From Streptoalloteichus tenebrarius (lineage in GTDB: Bacteria > Actinomycetota > Actinomycetes > Mycobacteriales > Pseudonocardiaceae), in assembly GCF_024171885.1 (NCBI RefSeq), contig NZ_JAMTCP010000003.1, forward strand, positions 124,001-188,000: a stretch of DNA of 64,000 bases, written 5' to 3'. Positions 17,008 to 25,098 of this stretch are shown here, piece after piece (position 1 is the first letter of the stretch; every line of letters starts with the position of its first letter). The notes below the pieces were generated by a model that made no database searches, was not told the DNA's origin, and saw only the letters and a list, made by a program, of their open reading frames with translations. A program made the translations under genes and the position numbers.

Positions 17008-18972
17008 CTAGGCGTGGACGTCGATGTCGTGATCGCCGTAGGTGACGAGTTCGTGCGGCGCGAGGGGGATCGGCTTGAGCAGGTCCTCGACGGTCTGGTC
17101 GCCGATGCGCACGGTCAGGTTCTGGACCGTGAGCACCCCGGGCACCGCCGCGAGCAGTCCGGACAGCCTGGCGGGCAGGAACCACTGTTGGAACCGGGCG
17201 CGTCGTCGTTCGCCCTCCCACTGGAGCGGGGCGAGGAAGGCGTTCACGGCGGACTTCGCCCGCTCGCACACCACGTCCCTGCGGTCCTGCCGCTCCACGA
17301 CCAGGGTCGCCTCCACCGTGATCACGACGAAGGCGGGCGCCCGCACGTAGAGTTCGGTGGCCACCAACCGGTGCGGTTCGAGGTGCGCGCAGACGGCCGC
17401 GACCAGGTCGTGGCCGGGTTTCGGTTGTCGGTCGTCGGTGTCGGCGACGATCACCACGGTCACCGCGCCGGGGACCTTCTCCCCTGGGTGCTCGGGGTGG
17501 GTCAGGGGCAGGGCGACCGCGTCGGCCACACCGGGCACGGCGCGGGCCAGTGCCGCGTAGTCCTCGGCCGTGACGGCGCGCTGCTGGTGCCGCAGGAGGG
17601 CCGGCGCCTCCCGTTTCAGGTCGGCCAGCGACTGCTGGTCGGCCCCGCCGGTGGCCGACCGCGGATTGGTGACCGCGTCGACGCCGGGCAGTTCGGACAG
17701 CAGGGTGGTGATCGCCCCGGCGGGGACGTTCCCGGCCGCGCCTCCGCCATGTCGGTAGGTGACGGCGATGATCTCGGCGCCCACCGGCGGAATCCGTCCC
17801 CGCCGGCCGTCGCCGAAGGACACCGTCCCCCTTGCACCGTCCACTGTGTAGTGTCGGTCTCCCGGCTTCGAGGCCAGGAAGTCGTCGACGCGCCGCCAGG
17901 GCGCGCGCGGTTCGGCGGCCGGGTCGAGGTCCAGCTCGGGGTCGGTGCGGACCTCGATCTCGACGCTGCTGGCGGCGACGGGCGAGTGCAGCAGCCGGTA
18001 GGACTCGTCGGGGTGCCCCTCGCTCTGCCCGAGCAGCTCGTCGCGGACGGTGACGAGGTTGTGCACCGTCGCCGTGTTCGGCGTGATGCCCTCGATCTCC
18101 GGCTCGCGCCCCTTCGGGTAGCGACCACCAGCGAGCCGGCACCGCACCCAGTAGCGCGGCCCGATCCCCTCGACGGCCCGGGTGGGCCGGATCGCCCCCG
18201 GACCCTCCACCGTGAGGTAGCCCTCGACGGTGAGCTGGGCCGTGGCGTCGGTCAGGACGGGCAGCGGGCGCCACCAGGTCTCGTCCTCCCTGCCCCAGTA
18301 CTCCCACACCAGCCGCACGTCCGGCGCGACGGCCGCGACCGGGGCGGAGCACCGGCGGGCGAGGCCGGCCCGGACCGAGGGCGGCAGGGTCACGTGGAGG
18401 CGCAGCCGGGCGGGGAAGCGACCGGCGGCGTTGTCCGGCGCCCCGGGCGGTGGGGAGAAGCCGAGGTACAGGGCGTTGCCCACACGGGGGATCCAGCCGA
18501 GGGGCCGGAACGCGCCCGGTTGGCGCACGCCCTCGGTCAGGACGGCGACGCGGCTGCGCCCGTCCACCACGACGATGTCGGTGAGCGCGTGCGGGACGAG
18601 GTCGCACTCCTCGTCGCACTCGAAGACCACGAGGGCGTCGCCCGCCGTGGCGGCGACCTGCGTGCCCGCCGGCACGACGACCCGTTCGGCCTGCGGGTTG
18701 GGGGTGAAGGTCACCTCGGCGCGCGCGGGGAGGGCGGGGCGCGGGCGCAGCCCCACCAGCTCCAGGAACTTCAGGTAGGCCCGGTCAGGGACCTGGTTGA
18801 GCTCGTAGAGCATCGTCTCGGTCAGCCACGCGAACAGCTCGACCAGGGTCACCCCGGGGTCACTGGGGTTGAGGTCCGTCCACTCAGGACAGAAGCGGCG
18901 GATGCGGCGGTGGGCCTCGGCGACCAGGTCCGCGTAGGTCCGCCGGTCCAGCTTCGGCGTCTCCAGCGTCAC
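17008..18972 (-). CDS. eCIS baseplate J-like protein (Afp11-like)
   Basis: The protein is 654 residues. The GTG at 18972 overlaps the gp25 gene stop (GTGA) behind GGAGGGAG; the open frame continues upstream only as antisense-like Arg-rich sequence. The N-terminus has the baseplate-J hallmark WTDLNPSDPGVTLVELFAWL (residues 35-54), then LELVGL and PAGTQV. The C-terminal third contains VTAEDYAALARAVPGV and the LVATELYVRAP block found in baseplate J/gp47 proteins. It forms the wedge with gp25 and the tail-I-like protein and anchors the sheath to the hub. Confidence 0.88.
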   Translation of the reverse strand: MTLETPKLDRRTYADLVAEAHRRIRRFCPEWTDLNPSDPGVTLVELFAWLTETMLYELNQVPDRAYLKFLELVGLRPRPALPARAEVTFTPNPQAERVVVPAGTQVAATAGDALVVFECDEECDLVPHALTDIVVVDGRSRVAVLTEGVRQPGAFRPLGWIPRVGNALYLGFSPPPGAPDNAAGRFPARLRLHVTLPPSVRAGLARRCSAPVAAVAPDVRLVWEYWGREDETWWRPLPVLTDATAQLTVEGYLTVEGPGAIRPTRAVEGIGPRYWVRCRLAGGRYPKGREPEIEGITPNTATVHNLVTVRDELLGQSEGHPDESYRLLHSPVAASSVEIEVRTDPELDLDPAAEPRAPWRRVDDFLASKPGDRHYTVDGARGTVSFGDGRRGRIPPVGAEIIAVTYRHGGGAAGNVPAGAITTLLSELPGVDAVTNPRSATGGADQQSLADLKREAPALLRHQQRAVTAEDYAALARAVPGVADAVALPLTHPEHPGEKVPGAVTVVIVADTDDRQPKPGHDLVAAVCAHLEPHRLVATELYVRAPAFVVITVEATLVVERQDRRDVVCERAKSAVNAFLAPLQWEGERRRARFQQWFLPARLSGLLAAVPGVLTVQNLTVRIGDQTVEDLLKPIPLAPHELVTYGDHDIDVHA

Positions 18973-19391
18973 ACCGCGCTCCCTCCGACGCCGGTGGCGG
19001 CGCCCTCGCTCAGGAAGAAGGGGTAGACCACGTTGTGCGTGGTGTTGTCGGACCGGACGCGGTAGCTGACCCGCACCAGCAGGCAGTCCCGCGTGTCCGC
19101 CGGCACCTCCGTGGCCACGTCGAGCACGTCGACGCGGGGTTCCCACAGGGTCAGCGCGGTCCTGACCTTCTCGGCCACGACACCGTGCAGCAGGACGGTG
19201 TTGGGTTCGAAGAGCAGGTCGTGGACGCCGCAGCCGAAGTCGGGCCGCATCTGCCGCTCGCCGAGCCTCGTGGACAGGATGAGCCAGATGCTCTGCCGCA
19301 CCTTCTCGGCTCCGGAGGACCGGCGCAGTCCCCCGCCGGGTCCCGGTCGGATGGGGAAGGCCAGCCCCTGGCCGAGGATGTCGCCGTCCAC
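18969..19391 (-). CDS. eCIS GPW/gp25 family baseplate protein (Afp9-like)
   Basis: The protein is 140 residues from a GTG at 19391 behind GTGAGG. It shows the GPW/gp25 signature: GLAFPIRPGPGGG at the start, VRQSIWLILSTRLGERQMRPDFGCG in the middle, and LFEPN. In T4 and in eCIS, gp25 links the inner baseplate to the first sheath ring. It is placed between PAAR and baseplate J, and the usual Afp order (gp25 before PAAR) is swapped. Length is normal for the family. Confidence 0.88.
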   Translation of the reverse strand: MDGDILGQGLAFPIRPGPGGGLRRSSGAEKVRQSIWLILSTRLGERQMRPDFGCGVHDLLFEPNTVLLHGVVAEKVRTALTLWEPRVDVLDVATEVPADTRDCLLVRVSYRVRSDNTTHNVVYPFFLSEGAATGVGGSAV

Positions 19392-19397
19392 GTCGCC

Positions 19398-19787
19398 TCA
19401 CCCGCCGATCCGCACCGTGCTGACGGCGATCACCCGACCGACCGGGAGGTCGACGGGGTCGTTGCAGGTCATGACCAGGTCGCCGGCGCGCACGGCGGGC
19501 TTGCCGTTGATCCGGACGGTGAGGCTGCCGAGGATGACCCGGCCCTGGTTCGTGGGTGGCTTGACGAACGTGCCGCCCTGCGGGATGTGCGGCGGGATGT
19601 TGGTCGCCGTGCTGCCGAGGATCGCCGCGGGGCGTCGTTCGATCCGCACGTTGCGGGAGAGCTGGCCGAGCAGCATCCCGTTGAACGGGTGCGGCACGGG
19701 GACGGGTGGCGTGGTGCCCGGCGGCTGGATCAGGTGTGTGTCCAGCGCGGTCACCCGGTCGCCGAGCTTGGCCGCGGGCTTGCCCAT
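19398..19787 (-). CDS. PAAR-repeat spike tip protein (Afp10-like)
   Basis: The protein is 129 residues from the ATG at 19787. The PAAR motifs are plain: PAAKLGDRVTALDTH at the N-terminus, RPAAILGSTATNIPPH in the middle, and GKPAVRAGDLVMTCNDP near the end. PAAR proteins cap the spike trimer with a conical metal-bound tip and may carry effectors; this one has no extension domain. It lies 6 bp before the gp25 gene and 91 bp after the gpV-type spike gene. Confidence 0.88.
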   Translation of the reverse strand: MGKPAAKLGDRVTALDTHLIQPPGTTPPVPVPHPFNGMLLGQLSRNVRIERRPAAILGSTATNIPPHIPQGGTFVKPPTNQGRVILGSLTVRINGKPAVRAGDLVMTCNDPVDLPVGRVIAVSTVRIGG

Positions 19788-19878
19788 GGTCGGTCCCCTC
19801 TCGCGTTCGCCTGGTGCGGTGGGTCCTCGGTCTGTCGTCGCCAGTCCTCGGTCTGCGCGGCGTCCGTGGACGACGCGC

Positions 19879-20526
19879 TCAGTTGATGTCCACGGTGGCG
19901 CCCCGGATGGTCAGCCCGGTGCCGGCGGACAGCGACAGCCCGAGCCGGGAGCTGACCTTGACGGACGTCCCGCCACCGACCTCCACGGTGCGCTGGCCGT
20001 TGATCTTCACGGTGGTTGTGGCGTTCAGCTCGATGGTCTTGGCCGAGAGCCGGATGGTGCCGGAGGGCGCGGAGATCTCCACGTCACCCTCGGTCGCCTC
20101 GATCCGGACCTTCCTGCGCGCGCTGTCGATGGTCACCCGGCGCTTCGCGCTCCGGTCAACGATCTCGATCTTCTCCTTGCCCCTGGTGTCGTCGAACCGG
20201 ATGACGTGGCCGCTGCGGGAGGTGATGAACCGCCAGTTGTTCTCCGACGGTTTGCCGTCGTCGGGCGGCGGCGGGTCCGGCGCGCTCCACACGCTGCCGA
20301 GGACGTAGGGCGCGCGCAGGTCCCCCTGGAGGAAGCCGACCAGCACCTCGTCGCCCTTCTCCGGTCGGAACACCGCGCCGCGGTGCTTGCCCGCCATGAG
20401 GGTCACCAGGCGGGCCCAGTCGCTGCGGGCGTCGCCGAGTTCCGGGTAGCTCACCTTGACCCGGCCCAGTTTCTCCGGGTCGTTGAGGTCGACGACGACG
20501 CCGACGAGCAGTCCGTGGTCCGCCAT
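19879..20526 (-). CDS. eCIS spike protein, phage baseplate assembly protein V-like (gp5 OB-fold and needle)
   Basis: The protein is 215 residues from the ATG at 20526 behind GAGGGG. Residues 1-75 form the gpV OB-fold (LGRVKVSYPELG, then AGKHRGAVFRPEKGDEVLVGF). The remainder is a beta-helix needle: short alternating strands such as SGHVIRFDDT, IEATEGDVEISAPSG and INGQRTVEVGG. In Afp the hub and spike are fused as Afp8/VgrG; here they are two genes, with the hub domain encoded just upstream (20538-21623). Confidence 0.87.
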   Translation of the reverse strand: MADHGLLVGVVVDLNDPEKLGRVKVSYPELGDARSDWARLVTLMAGKHRGAVFRPEKGDEVLVGFLQGDLRAPYVLGSVWSAPDPPPPDDGKPSENNWRFITSRSGHVIRFDDTRGKEKIEIVDRSAKRRVTIDSARRKVRIEATEGDVEISAPSGTIRLSAKTIELNATTTVKINGQRTVEVGGGTSVKVSSRLGLSLSAGTGLTIRGATVDIN

Positions 20527-20537
20527 GTGCTGTCCCC

Positions 20538-21623
20538 TCAACTCTCGCGACGACACTCGAAGGAGGTCCGGTAGCCGGAGTCGTTCTGGACGTGCCGGGT
20601 GCCGGTGGCGAAGTAGGTCCCGTCGAAGCGCCGGCCGAGGCCGTCGATCCGCAGCTTGCTGCCGGCGCGGAGGTCGGGAAGGCCGACGGTGGACCCGCTG
20701 GCCTGGATCATGTCGTGGGCGATGTCGCGCAGCCGGTCCTGGGCGATCCGGTTCGCCTCCTGCTCGTTGGCCACGACCACGGAGGTGACCTCGGCCCGTT
20801 GGGCGAAGGCGCGTTCCACCTCCTGGTCGGCGTGGCCGCCGATGTCGGCGCGCCGCGCCGTGGCCTTGATCTTCTTCTTCAGGCGTCGGTCCCACGCGTG
20901 GACGACGACCTGGTTGACCTGTCGGGCGATCGTCAACGTGGGCTCGAACTCCAGCAGGGACTTCCCCCAGGTCAGGCGGTAGGCGACCCGGCGGAGAGCG
21001 GCCGACGGCTCGAAGTGCAGCACGCTGCGGCCGGACCGCTGTTCCTCCTCGACCCACAGGTCGTAGCCGATCCTGCGGGCGCGGTCGAGCAGGAACACGA
21101 TGTCGTACTCGTTGTCCTGGAGCAGGTACGGGTAGGGCTGTTCGTTCCTCGGCGCGGTGTGGACCTGGACGCCGAGCCGGTCGCCGATCTGCTTGGCGAT
21201 CTGGCTGTCGGTCTTCTTCTCGTACACCACGGTCTGTTGCCGGTCGCGGAAGCGGTGCAGCACGTTGAGCGCGGTGACCGCGAGCGTGGGCTGGCCGGTG
21301 GCGGGGAAGCTGGGGCGCAGCGAGGTGATCTCCCCGGTCATCAGCCGGCGCAGCCCGGCCCCGCCCCGGTAGCCCATCCACAGCTCCAGCTTCCGCCCGG
21401 GCAGGAAGGTCGCGCCGTCGCTGTACTTGAACGCGCGTGTGCGGGCGTCCCAGTTGTTGACGGTGAAGGTGAAGCTGTCGATCTGGCTGATCCCGTCGGC
21501 GTAGCTGACGTCGATCACGTCGTGCAGCACGTCCCTGGCCATCCGCCGGCCCGGCGGGTTGACCTCGAAGGTCGGGACGTAGAAGTCCTGGCCGGGGTAG
21601 ATCGGTTGGGCCGAGCTGGTCAT
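20538..21623 (-). CDS. eCIS hub protein, gpD/VgrG N-terminal-like
   Basis: The protein is 361 residues; the ATG at 21623 overlaps the LysM gene stop (ATGA). It has the phage late-control gpD/gp27 hub pattern: FTFTVNNWD, ELWMGYRG, MTGEITSLRPSFPATGQP, then the QIGDRLGV and NEYDIVFLLDRARRIGYDL block. The C-terminal LRAGSKLRIDGLGRRFDGTY stretch is typical of gpD-like proteins preceding gpV. It forms the trimeric hub below the tube and carries the separately encoded spike (19879-20526). Confidence 0.87.
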   Translation of the reverse strand: MTSSAQPIYPGQDFYVPTFEVNPPGRRMARDVLHDVIDVSYADGISQIDSFTFTVNNWDARTRAFKYSDGATFLPGRKLELWMGYRGGAGLRRLMTGEITSLRPSFPATGQPTLAVTALNVLHRFRDRQQTVVYEKKTDSQIAKQIGDRLGVQVHTAPRNEQPYPYLLQDNEYDIVFLLDRARRIGYDLWVEEEQRSGRSVLHFEPSAALRRVAYRLTWGKSLLEFEPTLTIARQVNQVVVHAWDRRLKKKIKATARRADIGGHADQEVERAFAQRAEVTSVVVANEQEANRIAQDRLRDIAHDMIQASGSTVGLPDLRAGSKLRIDGLGRRFDGTYFATGTRHVQNDSGYRTSFECRRES

Positions 21624-22300
21624 GGCGCGCTCCCGGGGGCCAGTGGCGGGATCTCCAGCACGGTGCCGGGGCGCGGGCGGCGGGGGTCGACGCCGGGGTT
21701 GCGGTCGGCGATCGCCCGCCACGCGCGGGGGTCGTCGTACTCCCTGGCGGCGATCGTGGCCAGGGTCTCCCCCCGGCGCACCGCCCTGACCTTGGTGTGG
21801 TCCGGCGACTGAAGCTTCAGCTCCGCGAGCTGCCGTTCCAACGTCTTGTACTCGCGCATCGCCAGCGTGACCGTGGCGCGCAACGGGATGCCGCTGGGGC
21901 TGAACAACGTGAACCGCTGCTGGACCTGCTCGGCGATCGCGGTGAAGGACAGGCCCTTGCCCCAGGTGACGCGGAACCGGGGCGGGGCGTGGGTGGCCGG
22001 CTGGATCTTGACGAGCTGGTAGACCTGCCGGGTCAGGGTGCGCACGTCGGTGGCCTTCTCCCCCATGCCGGTGGCGGTGGTGTCGAACAGCAGCTCCAGC
22101 GTCAGCCGCTCGTCCTGGCCCCTGACGAACTGGAGGACGGGCGAGTCGACGCCGGGGATGCCGATCTCGGCGAGCTGCGCGCCCTTGACCAGGGTGTAGT
22201 CGGTGGGGTTGAACTGGGCGACGAACCGGTCGGACAGGCCTCGGGCCCGGTCGACCGCGGCCTTGTCCAACACCTCGAAATGGATCTTGGTCAGGCTCAT
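21620..22300 (-). CDS. eCIS LysM-domain tail assembly protein (Afp7-like)
   Basis: The protein is 226 residues from the ATG at 22300 behind GTGAGGAC. Residues 1-165 form the CIS tube-initiator domain, with VAQFNPTDYTLVKGAQ near the start and WGKGLSFTAIAEQV in the middle. Residues 170-220 are a LysM fold (VRAVRRGETLATIAAREYDD, then RAIADRNPG). Afp7/gp53-like proteins connect the first tube ring to the hub. The length matches family members. Confidence 0.87.
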   Translation of the reverse strand: MSLTKIHFEVLDKAAVDRARGLSDRFVAQFNPTDYTLVKGAQLAEIGIPGVDSPVLQFVRGQDERLTLELLFDTTATGMGEKATDVRTLTRQVYQLVKIQPATHAPPRFRVTWGKGLSFTAIAEQVQQRFTLFSPSGIPLRATVTLAMREYKTLERQLAELKLQSPDHTKVRAVRRGETLATIAAREYDDPRAWRAIADRNPGVDPRRPRPGTVLEIPPLAPGSAP

Positions 22301-22307
22301 CGCGTCC

Positions 22308-22502
22308 TCACCGGGCGATCGGGTCGCTCGGCATCGCGTCGCGGCGCAACGCGGTCTCCTCGGCCAGTCGCGCGGCCTCTCGCTGGTCCCTGGCCAGCCG
22401 GGCGCTGACCAGGTCCACCAGCTCGTCAAGCTGCGCCTTCGTCCACCGCGTGCCCGCGTCGAGGTGGACCCGGCTGGTCAGGTTCTCGATGTGCAGCGGC
22501 AT
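22308..22502 (-). CDS. Small DUF5908-type eCIS protein (Afp6-like)
   Basis: The protein is 64 residues from the ATG at 22502. It begins MPLHIENLTSRVHLD, the short beta start of DUF5908 proteins that sit between the second tube gene and the LysM gene in eCIS loci, and continues as a charged helix. Its neighbours on both sides are 6-7 bp away. The exact role is unknown; position conservation is the main support. Confidence 0.7.
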   Translation of the reverse strand: MPLHIENLTSRVHLDAGTRWTKAQLDELVDLVSARLARDQREAARLAEETALRRDAMPSDPIAR

Positions 22503-22508
22503 GCGGCG

Positions 22509-22949
22509 TCAGCTCCTCCGCTCCAGGCCCTCGTGGGCCAGCTCGATCGTCTCGACCGCCACCTGGTTCCGCGTGGCGTCCAGCTCCGGCCCGGTCCAGC
22601 TCACGGGGAACGCCCTGCGGAAGTGCCAGGAGGCCACCACGCGGCTCCCGTCGGCGTCGTGGACCAGGATGGTGCCGTTGCGCCGGCGGACCAGGCCCTT
22701 GGCCAGCTCGCCGTACCAGTCCCACAGCACGCGGTCGGCCACCCCGCGCCGGAGCTGGATGTTGCTCTGCCTGGTGCGCACGGGCAGCTTGTGCACGTAG
22801 GTGTTGACGCCGCCCTCGGCGTAGTCCTGCACCTCGGTCTCCATCCGCAGCCCGCCGCACTCGCTGAAGCCGGCCACGGTGATCTCGTCGACGCGGACCT
22901 CGAACCGGAACGCGACGAACGGGTACCGGGACCGGCCCAGCTCAACCAC
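22509..22949 (-). CDS. eCIS inner tube protein 2 (Afp5-like, T4 gp19 family)
   Basis: The protein is 146 residues from a GTG at 22949 that overlaps the second sheath gene by 8 bp. The tube fold is evident: FRFEVRVDEITVAGFSECGG at the start, then YVHKLPVRTRQSNIQLRRGV and WHFRRAFPVSWTGPELDA. Compared with tube 1 (24621-25070) it has a longer RHKL-type loop segment, as Afp5 does relative to Afp1. Afp5-type tubes form the hub-proximal ring. Confidence 0.88.
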   Translation of the reverse strand: MVELGRSRYPFVAFRFEVRVDEITVAGFSECGGLRMETEVQDYAEGGVNTYVHKLPVRTRQSNIQLRRGVADRVLWDWYGELAKGLVRRRNGTILVHDADGSRVVASWHFRRAFPVSWTGPELDATRNQVAVETIELAHEGLERRS

Positions 22950-24624
22950 GGCCGCTCCCCGGTTCCTCGACCTGCACGCCCGCCGGGGTGCGCACCACCC
23001 TGAGCACCACGAACTCCGCCGGCGCCGGGAGGTTGACCTCGACGAGGCAGGTCAGCCGCCCCTCGGCCAGCTCGCGGTCGGGGTTGACCTCGGCGTCGCA
23101 CCGCACCCGGTACGCCTCCTCGCGGGTGCCCCCGGCCAGCCGCCCCGACCGCCAGACGTCCTCCAGGACCCCGCTGACCACCCGTTCCAGCTCGCCGCGC
23201 AGGTTGGGCGAGTTCGGCTCGAACACCGTCCACGCGGTGTCCGCGGTGATCTGCTTCTCCAGCGCGAGCATGAGCCGCCGGACGTTGAGGTGCCGCCACT
23301 CGGAGTCGGCGTCCGCCAGGGTCCGCGCGCCCAGCACACGGACCCCCTGGGTCGACCGGATCACGTTGACTCCCCTGCTGTTGAGGGAGCCGTGGGTGTC
23401 GTCGTCCACAGAGGACGTCGTGTCGACCGCGAGGCGGAGCACCTCGCCGGCGGGCGCCCGGTGCACGCCCATCGTCCGGTCGGTCCGCGCGCACAGCCCG
23501 GCCACGTGACCGCTGGGCGGAACGGCCGTGGTGTCGGCGCCCCGGCTCCTCGGGTCCAGCACGACCAACCACGGGTGGTACAGGGCGCCGTAGGCGCTTC
23601 GGAACTGGCGACGCCAGGCCATCACGTCGTTCGGTGTCAGCACCGCCCCGCACTCGGGCGACGGCGGCGCGTCCAGCAGGGCCACGCGGTCGGCGCGTCG
23701 CTCGCAGTGGCGCAGCACCGCGTGCTGGAGTTCGGCGACCTCCCGCGCGGTGAACGCCGCCGGCGGCTCACCACCATCCACAGTGGAGAAACGAGTTACC
23801 GGGGCGAGCGCGCCGCACAGGTCACGTGGCGTCCGTGGTCGACGCACGGGGGTGGCGCGGCGGGGCCAGCAGTCGGGCACGCTCACGAGCGCGACGTCGT
23901 CAACGTTCGTCAACGCGCCGAGCCCCCAGTTCTCCGTCTCCGACGTGAAGTGCTCGGGGCGCAGCGTGGACAACCCGTCAGCGCCGCCGGAGAGCCGGCC
24001 GTTCCCCGGCAGTGGCGGCGGCGCGTCCTCCGGTGGGCGGGACCAGGCCACGGTGACCAGGCGGGACCCGGTGACCGGATCGTTGAGCGCGCGCTCGGGG
24101 TCCCGTCCTCCCACGGCGTCCGCCCGGACCGACAACCCGTGCCACACCTCGACGACCTCGCCGAACCGGAGGGTGAGGGTGAACCGCTCGGGGCCGACCG
24201 GGCCGACCCGGTACTCCACGCGGTTCCCCCAGCCGCCGGGGCTGCTGGCCCGCAGCGTCAGTCCGGCGATCCCGTCGGAGCCCGGCAGGGACGCGGTGGC
24301 CATGGCGGCGGTCACCGGGTCGGCGACCCGCACCACCCAGCACTGGCTGCCGCCGTTGGCGAAGAACCCCTCGACCGCGTAGGCGAGGTGGGCGTGCGCC
24401 AGGTGCCCGCCGAACACACCCCGGAACTGGTCCCAGCCGTCCACCCGCACCGCCCGGTGCAGCGGACCGCGCTCGGCGATCCCCACGAAACCCGCGACGT
24501 CCGTCCGCACCGCGGCCCGGGACTGCGGCGCGGCGTCCAGCCACTCCAGACGGACACCGGGCGCGCGGTGGGTCCCGAGCGGGGCACCCCCGGTGGGGGC
24601 GGACCGGCGGGCCGGGGCGGTCAC
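22942..24624 (-). CDS. eCIS sheath protein 2
   Basis: The protein is 560 residues. The GTG at 24624 overlaps the tube 1 stop (GTGA). It has the contractile sheath core: APGVRLEWLD, then TDVAGFVGIAERGPLHRAV, and a C-terminal block of NVIRSTQGVRVLGARTL, WRHLNVRRLMLALEKQI and FEPNSPNLR. The inserted middle domain (about residues 120-330) differs from sheath 1. A second sheath gene in Afp (Afp3/4) forms the ring next to the baseplate. Confidence 0.88.
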   Translation of the reverse strand: MTAPARRSAPTGGAPLGTHRAPGVRLEWLDAAPQSRAAVRTDVAGFVGIAERGPLHRAVRVDGWDQFRGVFGGHLAHAHLAYAVEGFFANGGSQCWVVRVADPVTAAMATASLPGSDGIAGLTLRASSPGGWGNRVEYRVGPVGPERFTLTLRFGEVVEVWHGLSVRADAVGGRDPERALNDPVTGSRLVTVAWSRPPEDAPPPLPGNGRLSGGADGLSTLRPEHFTSETENWGLGALTNVDDVALVSVPDCWPRRATPVRRPRTPRDLCGALAPVTRFSTVDGGEPPAAFTAREVAELQHAVLRHCERRADRVALLDAPPSPECGAVLTPNDVMAWRRQFRSAYGALYHPWLVVLDPRSRGADTTAVPPSGHVAGLCARTDRTMGVHRAPAGEVLRLAVDTTSSVDDDTHGSLNSRGVNVIRSTQGVRVLGARTLADADSEWRHLNVRRLMLALEKQITADTAWTVFEPNSPNLRGELERVVSGVLEDVWRSGRLAGGTREEAYRVRCDAEVNPDRELAEGRLTCLVEVNLPAPAEFVVLRVVRTPAGVQVEEPGSGRG

Positions 24625-25070
24625 TTGGCCCCCTGTTCGAGCTCCAGGCTCTCCACAGCCAGCACCAGCTCCTCGACGGCCACCTCGTTCGTCGTGCCGC
24701 TGAGCGTGGGCGCCGCGTACCGCTTGGGCCAGGCGTTGGTGAACTTCCACCGCAGCGCGGGCTTGCCCGCCTCGTCGTTGAGCACGATGTGCCCGCTGCG
24801 GCGCACCACCTTCCCCTGGAGCACCGCCCGCCGCCACTCCCACAGCTCGCGGTTGGTGGTGTAGCCGCGTTTGAGGGTGATGTCGCCGAACTTCTTCAGC
24901 CCGGGGATCTTCACCACGGCCGCGTCCATGGTGCCCTCGCGGTACTCGATCACGTCCTGCTCGGTGTTGGCGCCGCTGCACTCGGAGAACCCGTGCGACC
25001 CTGACAACCCGTCGATGTCGAGGGTGAAGTTGAACGCGGCGTACGGATCGTTGCGTTGGCCGGTGGGCAT
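24621..25070 (-). CDS. eCIS inner tube protein 1 (Afp1-like)
   Basis: The protein is 149 residues from the ATG at 25070. It shows the gp19 tube pattern: YAAFNFTLDIDGLSGSHGFS, then KIPGLKKFGDITLKRGYT, LWEWRR and LRWKFTNAWPKRY. It is expected to be the main inner-tube subunit, made in the largest amount. It is encoded 28 bp after sheath 1. Confidence 0.9.
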   Translation of the reverse strand: MPTGQRNDPYAAFNFTLDIDGLSGSHGFSECSGANTEQDVIEYREGTMDAAVVKIPGLKKFGDITLKRGYTTNRELWEWRRAVLQGKVVRRSGHIVLNDEAGKPALRWKFTNAWPKRYAAPTLSGTTNEVAVEELVLAVESLELEQGAK

Positions 25071-25098
25071 CGCCGTTCCTCCTCACTCACCGCCCGGC

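Noticed and set aside
16891-19026. Long plus-strand open frame (711 codons) across the baseplate genes
   Set aside because: It crosses several gene boundaries on the other strand and lacks any recognisable motif.
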